From NCBI RefSeq assembly GCF_004339465.1, contig NZ_SMFY01000008.1, forward strand, positions 1-46,701: a DNA stretch of 46,701 nt, given 5' to 3'. Source of the stretch: Ancylobacter aquaticus. GTDB taxonomy: Bacteria; Pseudomonadota; Alphaproteobacteria; Rhizobiales; Xanthobacteraceae. Shown here one piece after another: positions 8,288-16,360 of the stretch. Position 1 is the first letter of the stretch, and the number at the start of each line of letters is the position of its first letter. Under the pieces are notes generated by a model. That model was not told the origin of the DNA, did not search any database, and saw nothing but the letters and a program-made list of their open reading frames with translations. Position numbers and translations under genes: made by a program.

Positions 8288-9262
8288 ATGATCAATCGCA
8301 GGCATTTCGTGGCGCTCGGCCTTGCCGTTGCCACGCTCGCAACGGGACCGGCACTGGCGGCCGAGGGCTGGCCGACCGAGAAGCCGATCATGCTGATCGT
8401 ACCGTTCCCGCCCGGCGGCGGCGTGGACCAGATGGCGCGGCTGATCGTGCCTTACGTGCAGAAGCAGCTTCCCGGTGCCAACATCGTCATCGAGAACCGC
8501 CCCGGCGCCGGCAGCCAGATCGGCATGGAATACGGCTTCGCCGCCGCGCCGGACGGCTACACCCTCATCGGCGTCACCTCGCCGGCGATGATGACCATCC
8601 CCTTTGACCGCCCGGTCCGCTACAAGGTCGATGAGTTTTCCTATATCGCCAATGTGATGGACGATCCGGGCGCTATCGCGGTGAAGGCCTCCTCCGACAT
8701 CAAGGACCTGCCGGACCTGATCGCCCGCCTGAAAGCGTCGCCGGAAAGCGTCAGCATCGGCCATACCGGCGTCGGCGGCGACGACCACCTGACCACGCTG
8801 GAGCTGCAGCAGGCGGCGGGCGTCAAGTTCAACGTCATCCCGTTCAACGGCTCGGCCCCGGTCAACACGGCACTGCAGGGCGGCCATATCGACGTCTCGG
8901 CGCTGAATGTCAGCGAATTCGTCCAGCCGGTGGCCGACGGCACCGTCCGGGTGCTGGCCCAGGCGGGCGACGAGCGCAGCGCCAGCCTGCCCGACGTGCC
9001 GACCTTCCGCGAGAGCGGCTACGCCTTCACGGTCGGCGCCCAGCGCGGCGTCGTCGCCCCTCCCGGCGTGCCCGCCGACATCCAGGCCAAGCTGGTCGCC
9101 GCCTTCAAGGCCGCAATGGAGGATCCGGAGTTCAAGGAGACCGCCAAGAAGCTGAATGCGCCGGTCCATGGCCTGTATGGCGATGAGTATCGCAAGTCGG
9201 TCCTCGGCATCGACGCGCGGCTGAACGAGATGTGGAAGACCAATCCCTGGAAAACCCAGTAG
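8288..9262 (+). CDS. tctC: TTT-family solute-binding protein (TctC/Bug type)
   Basis: Periplasmic receptor of a tripartite tricarboxylate transporter. It has 324 aa from the ATG at 8288, preceded by the strong site GGGAGGAAAAAGA. A signal peptide (RRHFVALGLAVATLATGPALAAEG) is followed by the family N-terminus IMLIVPFPPGGGVDQMARLI and ENRPGAGSQIGMEY. It has its own leader of about 290 bp after the racemase gene, so it may also be transcribed separately. A strong hairpin (9291-9322) lies between this gene and tctB. The ligand is unknown; Bug proteins bind many carboxylates. Confidence 0.93.
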   Translation: MINRRHFVALGLAVATLATGPALAAEGWPTEKPIMLIVPFPPGGGVDQMARLIVPYVQKQLPGANIVIENRPGAGSQIGMEYGFAAAPDGYTLIGVTSPAMMTIPFDRPVRYKVDEFSYIANVMDDPGAIAVKASSDIKDLPDLIARLKASPESVSIGHTGVGGDDHLTTLELQQAAGVKFNVIPFNGSAPVNTALQGGHIDVSALNVSEFVQPVADGTVRVLAQAGDERSASLPDVPTFRESGYAFTVGAQRGVVAPPGVPADIQAKLVAAFKAAMEDPEFKETAKKLNAPVHGLYGDEYRKSVLGIDARLNEMWKTNPWKTQ

Positions 9263-9290
9263 GCACGCTCGCCGAAGGCGCTGTTTCCCG

Positions 9291-9322
9291 CTGCCGGACC
9301 CGGGCTCAACCGGGCCCGGCAG
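9291..9322 (+). terminator. GC-rich intercistronic hairpin between tctC and tctB
   Basis: Arms CTGCCGGACCCGG (9291-9303) and CCGGGCCCGGCAG (9310-9322) form a 13-bp stem with one A/C mismatch and a 6-nt loop. There is no T-run. It is best read as an mRNA stabiliser or attenuator that favours the binding-protein message over the downstream permease genes. The same position holds similar hairpins in two other transporter operons here. Confidence 0.6.
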
Positions 9323-9365
9323 CGCGCGCCCTCGCCCCACCGACAGCTACCGGGAACATCGGCCA

Positions 9366-9833
9366 ATGAGGGCTCCCAAGGATTTCTGGACCGGCGCGAT
9401 CTACCTCGTCATCGGCGTCGTCGGCTTCTTCGTCGCGCGCAATTACAGCTTCGGATCGACGACCCGCATGGGGCCGGGCTATTTCCCCACCGTCCTGGCC
9501 GGGCTGCTGACGCTGGTCGGCCTGATCTCTCTCGTGCGCGCCTTCGTGGTGGAGGGCGCCCCCGTCGGCGCCCTCGCGCTGAGGCCGCTCGCCTCGGTGG
9601 TCGGGGCTATCGTCGTCTTTGGCCTCGCCGTCGTTCCGCTGGGCGGGGCGGTGGCGATGCTGCTGACCATCCTCGTGGCGGCGACGGCCAGCCGGCAGTT
9701 CAAGCTTGCCCCCCTTCCTCTGCTGGGCGCGAGCGGGCTTGTGGCGATCTGCTGCCTGGTCTTCATCGAGATGCTCAACGTGCCGATGCCCCTGGTCGGT
9801 CCCTGGCTGCGGCCTCTGCTGCCGAATTTCTGA
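9366..9833 (+). CDS. tctB: TTT-family small membrane subunit TctB
   Basis: Poorly conserved small integral-membrane partner of TctA. It has 155 aa with about four hydrophobic helices (near 11-28, 40-60, 77-107 and 117-137) and the usual N-terminal features IYLVIGVVGFFVARNYSFG and MGPGYFPTVLAGLL. It lies 103 bp after tctC across the hairpin and ends 9 bp before tctA. Confidence 0.9.
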   Translation: MRAPKDFWTGAIYLVIGVVGFFVARNYSFGSTTRMGPGYFPTVLAGLLTLVGLISLVRAFVVEGAPVGALALRPLASVVGAIVVFGLAVVPLGGAVAMLLTILVAATASRQFKLAPLPLLGASGLVAICCLVFIEMLNVPMPLVGPWLRPLLPNF

Positions 9834-9842
9834 GGACACGCC

Positions 9843-11348
9843 ATGGATGTCATCGCCAATCTCGGGCTCGGCCTCCAGGTCGCGCTGGAACCGACGAACC
9901 TCCTCTACTGCCTGCTTGGCGTGCTGCTGGGAACGGCTATCGGCGTTCTGCCGGGGCTGGGGCCCGTCCCCACCATCGCCATGCTGCTGCCGCTGACCTA
10001 TGGCCTCGCCCCCGATTCCGCGCTCATCATGCTCGCCGGCATTTTCTACGGGGCGCAATACGGCGGATCGACCACGGCGATCCTGGTCAATCTGCCGGGC
10101 GAATCCTCTTCCGTGGTGACGGCGCTGGACGGCTATCGTATGGCGCGTGCCGGCCATGCCGGACGGGCGCTGGCGACAGCGGCCATTTCGTCCTTCGTCG
10201 CCGGGACGATCGCCACCGTGGTGATCGCCATCGCCGCCCCGCTGCTGGCGGGCGCCGCGCTCGCCTTCGGGCCGGCGGATTATTTCTCGCTCATGGTGCT
10301 CGGGCTGATCGCCTCGGTCGTGCTCGCCAGCGGCTCGCTGCTGCATGCGATCGGGATGATCCTGCTCGGCCTTATCCTCGGGGTGGTGGGCACGGACATC
10401 AATTCGGGGATTGCCCGCTTCACCTTCGAGGTGCCCCAGCTCGCCGACGGCATCGACTTCGTCGTCATTGCCATGGGCCTTTTCGGCATCGGCGAGATCG
10501 TTGCCAATCTGGAGGACGAAACCAGCCGCACGGCCATCATGCCCAAGGTGAAGAACCTGTTCCCGACGCGCGACGACCTGCGGCGTATCATTGGCCCCAC
10601 CCTGCGTGGCACCGCCATGGGCTCGGTTCTCGGCATCCTTCCCGGCGGCGGCGCGGTGCTTTCTTCCTTCAGCGCCTATGCGCTGGAGAAGCGGGTGTCG
10701 AAGAATTCGGCCCAGTTCGGCAAGGGCGCCATCGAGGGCGTCGCCGCCCCGGAGGCCGCCAACAATGCCGGGGCGCAGACCTCCTTCATCCCGATGCTGA
10801 CGCTCGGCATCCCGTCAAATCCCGTCATGGCCCTGATGATCGGCGCCCTGATGATCCAGGGCATCCAGCCGGGGCCGAGCGTGATGGTGCAGCAGCCCAC
10901 GCTGTTCTGGGGCCTCATCGCCTCCATGTGGTGCGGCAACCTGATGCTGATCATCCTCAACCTGCCGCTGGTGGGGCTGTGGGTGAAGATGATCTCCGTG
11001 CCCTACCGCTACCTGTTTCCGGCGATCGTGCTGTTCAGCGTCATCGGGGTGTTCACCCTGAGCAACTCGACCTTCCATGTCTACCTTCTCGCGGGCTTCG
11101 GAATCCTCGGCTACATCTTCAAGAAGCTCGACGCGGAACCCGCCCCGCTCCTCCTGGCGCTCATTCTGGGGCCGATGATGGAGGAGGAACTGCGTCGCGC
11201 GATGATGCTCTCCAAGGGCGACGCGATGGTGTTCGTGTCGCGGCCGATCAGCGCCACGATGCTCGCGGTGGCGCTCGTGCTGCTGGCGCTGATGGTCGCC
11301 CCCGCCCTGCGCAAGAAGCGCGAAAGCGCGTTTCACGAAGACAGCTGA
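9843..11348 (+). CDS. tctA: TTT-family large membrane subunit TctA
   Basis: Main permease of the transporter, expected to drive uptake with the ion gradient. It has 501 aa, the usual length, with about 11-12 hydrophobic segments. Family hallmarks are GVLPGLGPVPTIAMLLPLTY near residue 36, FYGAQYGGSTTAILVNLPGE near 65 and ALEKRVSKNSAQFGKGAIEG near 280. The conserved APEAANNAGAQTSFIPMLTLG follows directly. It starts 9 bp after tctB, and the isomerase-like gene follows 66 bp later. Confidence 0.95.
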   Translation: MDVIANLGLGLQVALEPTNLLYCLLGVLLGTAIGVLPGLGPVPTIAMLLPLTYGLAPDSALIMLAGIFYGAQYGGSTTAILVNLPGESSSVVTALDGYRMARAGHAGRALATAAISSFVAGTIATVVIAIAAPLLAGAALAFGPADYFSLMVLGLIASVVLASGSLLHAIGMILLGLILGVVGTDINSGIARFTFEVPQLADGIDFVVIAMGLFGIGEIVANLEDETSRTAIMPKVKNLFPTRDDLRRIIGPTLRGTAMGSVLGILPGGGAVLSSFSAYALEKRVSKNSAQFGKGAIEGVAAPEAANNAGAQTSFIPMLTLGIPSNPVMALMIGALMIQGIQPGPSVMVQQPTLFWGLIASMWCGNLMLIILNLPLVGLWVKMISVPYRYLFPAIVLFSVIGVFTLSNSTFHVYLLAGFGILGYIFKKLDAEPAPLLLALILGPMMEEELRRAMMLSKGDAMVFVSRPISATMLAVALVLLALMVAPALRKKRESAFHEDS

Positions 11349-11414
11349 ACCGGACATGCCGCGCCGGGCTTCAGCCTGCGGCGCGCCTCATTGCTTGGGC
11401 AGGACCCCGCGACC

Positions 11415-12209
11415 ATGACACGACGCTACGGCTACAGCGCGCATCTCGGCTTTCTCTTCACCGAGCTTCCCTTTTCCGAGCGGTTCGGCGCCGCCAGGCG
11501 TCACGGCTTTTCGGCGGTCGAGCATCCTGCCCCCTATGGCGTTCCCGCCGCGCAGATGGCGCAATGGCTGGAACAGGCCGGCCTGCCTTATGTGCAGTTC
11601 GGGCTGTACTCCGGGGATGCGGCCAAGGGCGAGAAGGGGCTGGCGATCTTTCCGGAGCGGCGGGACGAGTTCCGCGCCAGCGTCACCGCGGGGCTGGACT
11701 ATGCGGCGGCCATCGGGGTCGGCAAGCTTCACGCCATGGCCGGCATCCTGCCGAAGACGCTGCGCCAGCCGGCGCACCGGGACTGCTACATCGAGAACCT
11801 GGCCTGGGCGGCCGATCGCGCGGCCGAGCGGGGGGTGGTGATCCTCGTCGAGGCGATGAGCGCAGGGGCAGTCCCGGACTATTTCATCGAGACGCCGGAC
11901 GAGGCCGCCGCCGCCATTGCCGACGCCGGTCGCGGCAATATCCGCCTGCTGCTCGACGTGTTCCACACCGTCAATAGCGGGCTCGATCCGCTGGCGCAGA
12001 TTCGCGCGCATGCCGGGGCCATCGGCCATGTCCACATCGCCGACCATCCGGGCCGCCACGAGCCCGGGAGTGCCGGGATCGCTTTCGACGAGGTGCGGCG
12101 CGCGCTCGCGGAGGCGGGATATGACGGCTTCATCGGCTGCGAATACAGCCCGCGCGCCGGGACGGTGGGCGGCCTGACATGGCTCGCCGAGGAACTGGCT
12201 TTTGAGTGA
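11415..12209 (+). CDS. Hydroxypyruvate isomerase-like TIM-barrel protein
   Basis: It has 264 aa, the size of Hyi/OtnI isomerases of the xylose-isomerase-like TIM-barrel superfamily. N-terminal YSAHLGFLFTELPF matches the family start. Metal-ligand-type positions are visible: ILVEAMS (Glu), LLLDVFHT (Asp/His), GHVHIADHPGRHEPG (His pair) and FIGCEYSP (Glu). The ATG at 11415 is preferred to an in-frame TTG at 11391. Last gene of the hydroxyacid set. In related clusters such enzymes convert hydroxypyruvate or a 2-oxo-tetronate; the substrate here is an inference. Confidence 0.88.
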   Translation: MTRRYGYSAHLGFLFTELPFSERFGAARRHGFSAVEHPAPYGVPAAQMAQWLEQAGLPYVQFGLYSGDAAKGEKGLAIFPERRDEFRASVTAGLDYAAAIGVGKLHAMAGILPKTLRQPAHRDCYIENLAWAADRAAERGVVILVEAMSAGAVPDYFIETPDEAAAAIADAGRGNIRLLLDVFHTVNSGLDPLAQIRAHAGAIGHVHIADHPGRHEPGSAGIAFDEVRRALAEAGYDGFIGCEYSPRAGTVGGLTWLAEELAFE

Positions 12210-12266
12210 GGAATTCGGCGCCGCCCCGTCCGGGGCAGGGCCGAACAACCGGCATGCCGGGCGACA
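12210..12266. terminator. Convergent gap with palindromic sequences, possible bidirectional terminator
   Basis: Between two convergent genes are a GCCCC/GGGGC stem-loop (about 12223-12239) and the 12-bp palindrome CCGGCATGCCGG (12249-12260). Neither is followed by a T-run, so intrinsic termination is possible but not certain. Confidence 0.3.
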
Positions 12267-12965
12267 TCAGGCCGGCAGGACCACGACCTTGGTCTTCACC
12301 AGCGTGCGGTCATATAGCTCGATCATGTCCTGGCTCAGCAGGCCGACACAGCCGCTCGTCACGCCGGAGCCGATCGATTCCGGGTCGCTGGTCGCGTAGA
12401 TCGTGTACAGCGTGTAGACGCCGTTCTGGTAGAGATGCAGCGTGCGCGCGCCGAGCGGATTGTCGAGGCCGCCGGGCATGCCGCGGGCGTATTTCGCCAC
12501 TTCGGGCTGGCGCTTGATCATTTCCCGGGGCGGGGTCCAGGTCGCCCATTCGCTCTTGCGCCCGACATAGGCGTCGCCGCTCCACAGGAATCCCTGGCGA
12601 CCGACATTGGCGCCGTAGCGGGTCGCCATGCCGTCTTCCTCGACGCGGTAGACGTAGTAATTGGTGGGGTCGACGATAAGGGTGCCGGGCGCTTCCTCCG
12701 TCTCGTAGCGGACGGTGCGGCGAAAATACTTCGGCTTGACCTTGCTGACGTCGACGGCCGGAATCGGAAACTTCTCCTCGGGCACCGGCCCATAGACCTT
12801 GGCTGCCTCGGCGAGGCTCATCCCGTCGGGATTGGCGCAGCCGGCCAGCCCCAGCGCACCGAGACCGAGGGCCGAGCCGGCGAGAAACGAGCGCCGGCTG
12901 AGCAGCCCCGGCCGCGCGCGCCCGTCCATCCGGCCGTCGTCGGCATTGCGAATGTCGCTGATCAT
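12267..12965 (-). CDS. L,D-transpeptidase (YkuD)-like Tat lipoprotein with substituted catalytic residues
   Basis: It has 232 aa from the ATG at 12965. A twin-arginine signal (SRRSFLAG, about 23-30) leads to a lipobox LAGC with Cys43, so an exported lipoprotein is expected. The YkuD domain spans about 85-231, with the typical WTPPREMIKRQP and GGLDNPLGARTLHLYQNG stretches. The usual IHGT histidine is replaced by tyrosine (TIYATSDP, Tyr190). The catalytic Cys206 is kept in TSGCVGLL, but the arginine normally two residues after it is Gly208. Canonical enzymes make 3-3 peptidoglycan or protein cross-links; with these changes ordinary activity is doubtful. It stands alone between two transporter regions. 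Confidence 0.88.
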   Translation of the reverse strand: MISDIRNADDGRMDGRARPGLLSRRSFLAGSALGLGALGLAGCANPDGMSLAEAAKVYGPVPEEKFPIPAVDVSKVKPKYFRRTVRYETEEAPGTLIVDPTNYYVYRVEEDGMATRYGANVGRQGFLWSGDAYVGRKSEWATWTPPREMIKRQPEVAKYARGMPGGLDNPLGARTLHLYQNGVYTLYTIYATSDPESIGSGVTSGCVGLLSQDMIELYDRTLVKTKVVVLPA

Positions 12966-13100
12966 CGCTTTGGGCTTTCCGTGCTGCTGCCGAAGGCGAG
13001 GCGGCTCCGGCACGCCGCCGAGCCTCTCACCGTGCTGAGATAGACCTTGCACGGCATGGCTGGCAAGCGCGGGGCTCGGAACAGCCGAAGCCCCGCATCG

Positions 13101-14600
13101 TCACGCACGCGACCGGCGCCGGCGCGACCAGAGCTGCAGCGCCCAGGGACCCACCGCGACGAGGGCCGCCAGCACCCACAGGATGATCGAGATGTGGCTC
13201 TGGAAGAGAATGCCGAGTTCGCCGCCGCTAATGGCCAAGGCGTTGCGCAGGTTCACCTCCATCACCTTGCCGAGCACGAAGCCGAGGATGATCGGCGCCA
13301 TGTCGAAGCCGAGCTTGCGCAGCAGCCACCCGATGCAGCCCACGCCGAGCATGAGCAATACCGCCTCGACGCTGGCATGGGTCGAGTAGACGCCGACCAC
13401 CGACAGGACGAGGATGCCCGGCACGAGAATCCAGTTCGGCAACAGCAGCAGGCGCGAGAAGATGCCGACGAAGGGAATGTTGAGCAGCAGAAGCAGTACG
13501 TTGCCGATATAGAGCGAGGCGATCAGGCCGCCGACGATTTCCGGCCGCTCCGCGAACAACTGGGGGCCCGGCTGGATGTTGTAGAGCATCAGCGCGCCGA
13601 GCATGACCGCCGTGGTGCCGCTGCCGGGCACGCCCAGCGTCAGCATAGGGACGAAGGCACCGGCGGCGCAGGAATTGTTCGCCGCTTCCGGTGAGGCGAG
13701 GCCGCGCATGTCGCCCTTGCCGAAGGTACCGTCACGGTCGGACACGCGCTTTTCCAGCGTGTAGGAGACGGCGCTCGCGACCGAGGCGCCGGTTCCCGGC
13801 AGCACGCCCACGACGAAGCCGATGATCGAGCCGCGCAGTGTGGCGCCGGTGGTGAAGACGACGTCCTTCCAGCGCACGAAGGTGCGCCCGACCTTGCCGA
13901 CGATGGAGGTTCCCGTGGCGTGGCTCTCCAGCATCAGCATGGCTTCGGAGATCGAGAACAGGCCGATCACCAGAACCACGAAGTCGATGCCGTCGCCCAG
14001 TTCCGGGCTGTCGAAGGTGAAGCGATAGGCCCCCGATGTCGGGTCGAGCCCGACCGTGGCCAGCATCAGGCCGAGCACGCAGCCGAGCAGCGTCTTGACC
14101 GGCTGGCTTCCGACCATCGAGCCCAGGGTGGCGAAGGCGAAGACCATCAGCACGAAATATTCCGCCGGGCCGAAGCCGATGGCGAGGCTGGCGAGGAAGG
14201 GGGCGAACAGCGTCAGCCCCACCACCCCGATGATGCCGCCGACAAAGGAGGAGAGGCCGCTGATCATCAGCGCCTCGCCCGCCCGCCCCTGCCGCGCCAG
14301 AGGGTTGCCGTCCAGCGCCGTCATCACCGCGCCGGCATCGCCGGGAACGTTGAGCAGGATGGAGGAAATGCGTCCGCCATACTCCGAGCCGGTATAGATG
14401 GCGGCGAGCAGGATCATCGTGCTCTCCGGCGGCAGGCCGAGCGTGTAGGCGATCGGCAGCAGCAGGGCGATGCCGTTGATCGGGCCGATGGCGGGAAGCG
14501 CACCGATGATCGTGCCGAGGAAGCAGCCGACAAGGCCGATCAGCAGGTTCTGCCAGGTGAGGGCGACGGCGAAGCCGGTCCAGAGATAATCGAGATTCAT
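13101..14600 (-). CDS. tctA: TTT-family large membrane subunit TctA (second system)
   Basis: It has 499 aa with about 11-12 membrane segments. Hallmarks are GALPAIGPINGIALLLPIAY, IYTGSEYGGRISSILLNVPGD, YTLEKRVSDRDGTFGKGDMRG and SPEAANNSCAAGAFVPMLTLG. It follows tctB with 7 bp between and ends the minus-strand operon tctC-tctB-tctA. It is clearly different from the TctA at 9843-11348, so this is a separate system and not a recent duplication. Control by the divergent TctD/TctE is likely. Confidence 0.95.
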   Translation of the reverse strand: MNLDYLWTGFAVALTWQNLLIGLVGCFLGTIIGALPAIGPINGIALLLPIAYTLGLPPESTMILLAAIYTGSEYGGRISSILLNVPGDAGAVMTALDGNPLARQGRAGEALMISGLSSFVGGIIGVVGLTLFAPFLASLAIGFGPAEYFVLMVFAFATLGSMVGSQPVKTLLGCVLGLMLATVGLDPTSGAYRFTFDSPELGDGIDFVVLVIGLFSISEAMLMLESHATGTSIVGKVGRTFVRWKDVVFTTGATLRGSIIGFVVGVLPGTGASVASAVSYTLEKRVSDRDGTFGKGDMRGLASPEAANNSCAAGAFVPMLTLGVPGSGTTAVMLGALMLYNIQPGPQLFAERPEIVGGLIASLYIGNVLLLLLNIPFVGIFSRLLLLPNWILVPGILVLSVVGVYSTHASVEAVLLMLGVGCIGWLLRKLGFDMAPIILGFVLGKVMEVNLRNALAISGGELGILFQSHISIILWVLAALVAVGPWALQLWSRRRRSRA

Positions 14601-14607
14601 GAGTGTG

Positions 14608-15087
14608 CTAGCCCCGGCGCGAGGCGGCGAAAAGCTCGCCTACGGGAAGATAAACGTCGAGCAGATAGCCAAACACCAGGTACCAGAAGGCCGCCTGCAC
14701 CAGTCCGCCGATCAGCGAGGCGCGCCACGAGGCGCCGAAAATCCGGCCGACGCCCGCCGTCATGACGAACATGGCGCCGGCAAAGCCGATCGGCTCGAAC
14801 AGCAGCGCGGCGATAAGCACCAGCGCCGGCAGCGCGATGCAGCGCATCAGCACCGTTCCCTGCGGCCAGCTCTCGGACCGGCCGGGAACGAAGAGGTAGA
14901 TCAGCGACAGCAGGCCAAGAACCGCGGCGAGCAGAACCGGGAACACGCGCGGGCCCAGCGGATCGGAGGAGAAGGCGTAGTCGATCCGACTGCCGGCAAA
15001 GCCGTAGATCAGGCTGAACGCCAGCAGGGCGAGCGCGGCGATGCGATTGCTGAGCGAGCCCGGGAAGGGGCGTTGATTGGCGTCCAT
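14608..15087 (-). CDS. tctB: TTT-family small membrane subunit TctB (second system)
   Basis: It has 159 aa and about four hydrophobic helices. The N-terminal region LSNRIAALALLAFSLIYGF and the motif DPLGPRVFPVLLAAVLGLLS (the TctB G-x-x-x-F-P turn) are present. It lies 87 bp downstream of tctC across a GC-rich hairpin and 7 bp upstream of tctA. Confidence 0.9.
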   Translation of the reverse strand: MDANQRPFPGSLSNRIAALALLAFSLIYGFAGSRIDYAFSSDPLGPRVFPVLLAAVLGLLSLIYLFVPGRSESWPQGTVLMRCIALPALVLIAALLFEPIGFAGAMFVMTAGVGRIFGASWRASLIGGLVQAAFWYLVFGYLLDVYLPVGELFAASRRG

Positions 15088-15131
15088 GGCGGGATCCTGG
15101 CAGGCGGCAAATGGCGACGCGGGCGGCGAGG

Positions 15132-15157
15132 GCGACCCCGCGCGTGGGCGGGGCCGC
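15132..15157 (-). terminator. GC-rich intercistronic hairpin between tctC and tctB (second system)
   Basis: On the plus strand the arms are GCGACCCCGC (15132-15141) and GCGGGGCCGC (15148-15157) with a 6-nt loop. In the minus-strand transcript the single mismatch becomes a G-U pair, giving a full 10-bp stem. It begins 17 nt after the tctC stop codon, with no T-run. Its position matches the hairpin of the first TTT operon. Confidence 0.55.
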
Positions 15158-15174
15158 GGGCGCGTCGAGCGAAC

Positions 15175-16146
15175 TTAGAGGCCGGCCTCCTTGGCCAGCG
15201 TCTTGAAGCGCTGCACGTCGCTCTTCACCTGGGCGTCGAATTCGGCGCCGATGACGGTGTAGGGAAACAGCCCGCGCGCCGCGAGTTCCGACTTGAACTC
15301 CGGCGTCTGCACGAGCTTCTTGAAAGCATCGGTCCAGGCCGCGTAATCGGCATCGCTGACCTTGGCGCCGGTGTAGTAGCCGCGCCAGATCACCCAATCG
15401 AAATCATAACCCTGCTCCCGCGTGGTCGGGATATCGGCGAGATCGCCGGTCAGGCGCTCGGGGGACATGACGGCGAGGATGCGGACCTTGCCCGCCAGAT
15501 GGTGCTTGACCATTTCCGAGGCGTCGCCGGCGCCGATCTTGATGTGTCCGCCTTCCAGCGAGGTCAGCACCGCGCCGCCGCCTTCAAGGGCGACGTAACG
15601 CATTTTCTTCGGGTCCTGCCCGGCGCCCTTGGCGATGAGCGCGGCCTTCATCCAGTCCTGGCTCCCGACGGCGCCGCCGCCGCCGATCGGGAAGCTGGCC
15701 GGATTGGCTCCATAGGCGTCGGAGAGTTCCTTCAGCGTCTTATAGGGCGAATCCGCATTGACGACGATGACGCCGTAATCCGCGCCGAGCGCGCCGATCC
15801 AGCGGACCGCGTTCTCGTCATGGCTGCCGAACTTGCCCTGGGCGAGCAGCAGGGCCGAGCCGGTCGAGGCGGCGACGATGAGGCTGGGATCGGCCGCGCG
15901 CTTGCCGACGACGTGGTTATAGGCGATGGCGCCGACGCCGCCTTCCATATAGGTGACGACCATGGGCTGTTCGATCAGCTTGGCGGCAAGCAGCGAATTG
16001 GCGGCGAGCCGGCAGGTGACGTCGAAGCCGCCGCCGGGCTTGGCGCCGGCAAGGCATTCGGTCTTCTGCGGCAGCGCCACGGCGCCGCCGGTGAGCAGCG
16101 CGCTCACCAGGCCGGCCAGGGCAAATTTCGTGAAAGTGGCGTTCAT
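15175..16146 (-). CDS. tctC: TTT-family solute-binding protein TctC (second system)
   Basis: It has 323 aa. The start at 16146 is fixed by the good site GGAGGAA upstream and by a signal peptide (FTKFALAGLVSALLTGGAVA). The mature start LPQKTECLAGAKPGGGFDVTCRL and the paired cysteines resemble the citrate-type TctC branch more than generic Bug proteins. First gene of tctCBA, divergent from tctD with 214 bp between. In known TctCBA/TctDE systems the binding protein captures citrate-like tricarboxylates; citrate or a related acid is a fair inference here. Confidence 0.93.
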   Translation of the reverse strand: MNATFTKFALAGLVSALLTGGAVALPQKTECLAGAKPGGGFDVTCRLAANSLLAAKLIEQPMVVTYMEGGVGAIAYNHVVGKRAADPSLIVAASTGSALLLAQGKFGSHDENAVRWIGALGADYGVIVVNADSPYKTLKELSDAYGANPASFPIGGGGAVGSQDWMKAALIAKGAGQDPKKMRYVALEGGGAVLTSLEGGHIKIGAGDASEMVKHHLAGKVRILAVMSPERLTGDLADIPTTREQGYDFDWVIWRGYYTGAKVSDADYAAWTDAFKKLVQTPEFKSELAARGLFPYTVIGAEFDAQVKSDVQRFKTLAKEAGL

Positions 16147-16360
16147 CGTGTGGTTCCTCCGAAAACTCTGTGCCATCGCGTCGCCGCAGGTGCGGGTCGA
16201 TTGGTCAGCGGAGTTGGGGGCCCGCGCGGGTTGTGCCTGCGCCGACCGGGCGTTCCTCCACTCTTGCGACACCGTCTGCGCGGCGCTTGGAGGTGCTTTG
16301 CTAGAGCGATTTCCTGTCATACAGCTGTCTTTGCGACAGGCGCCGCGCCCCGGGTGACAG
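16147..16360. promoter_or_regulatory. Divergent tctC/tctD control region with repeated CTGTC/GACAG motifs
   Basis: The 47 bp before the tctD ATG hold four copies of the 5-mer CTGTC or its complement GACAG, starting at 16314, 16325, 16335 and 16356. The outer pair CCTGTC (16313) and GACAGG (16335) form an inverted repeat. Just upstream, CTAGAGCGATTTCC (from about 16301) resembles the start of the REP-like elements found elsewhere in the window. These repeats are the best visible candidates for TctD binding. Confidence 0.35.
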
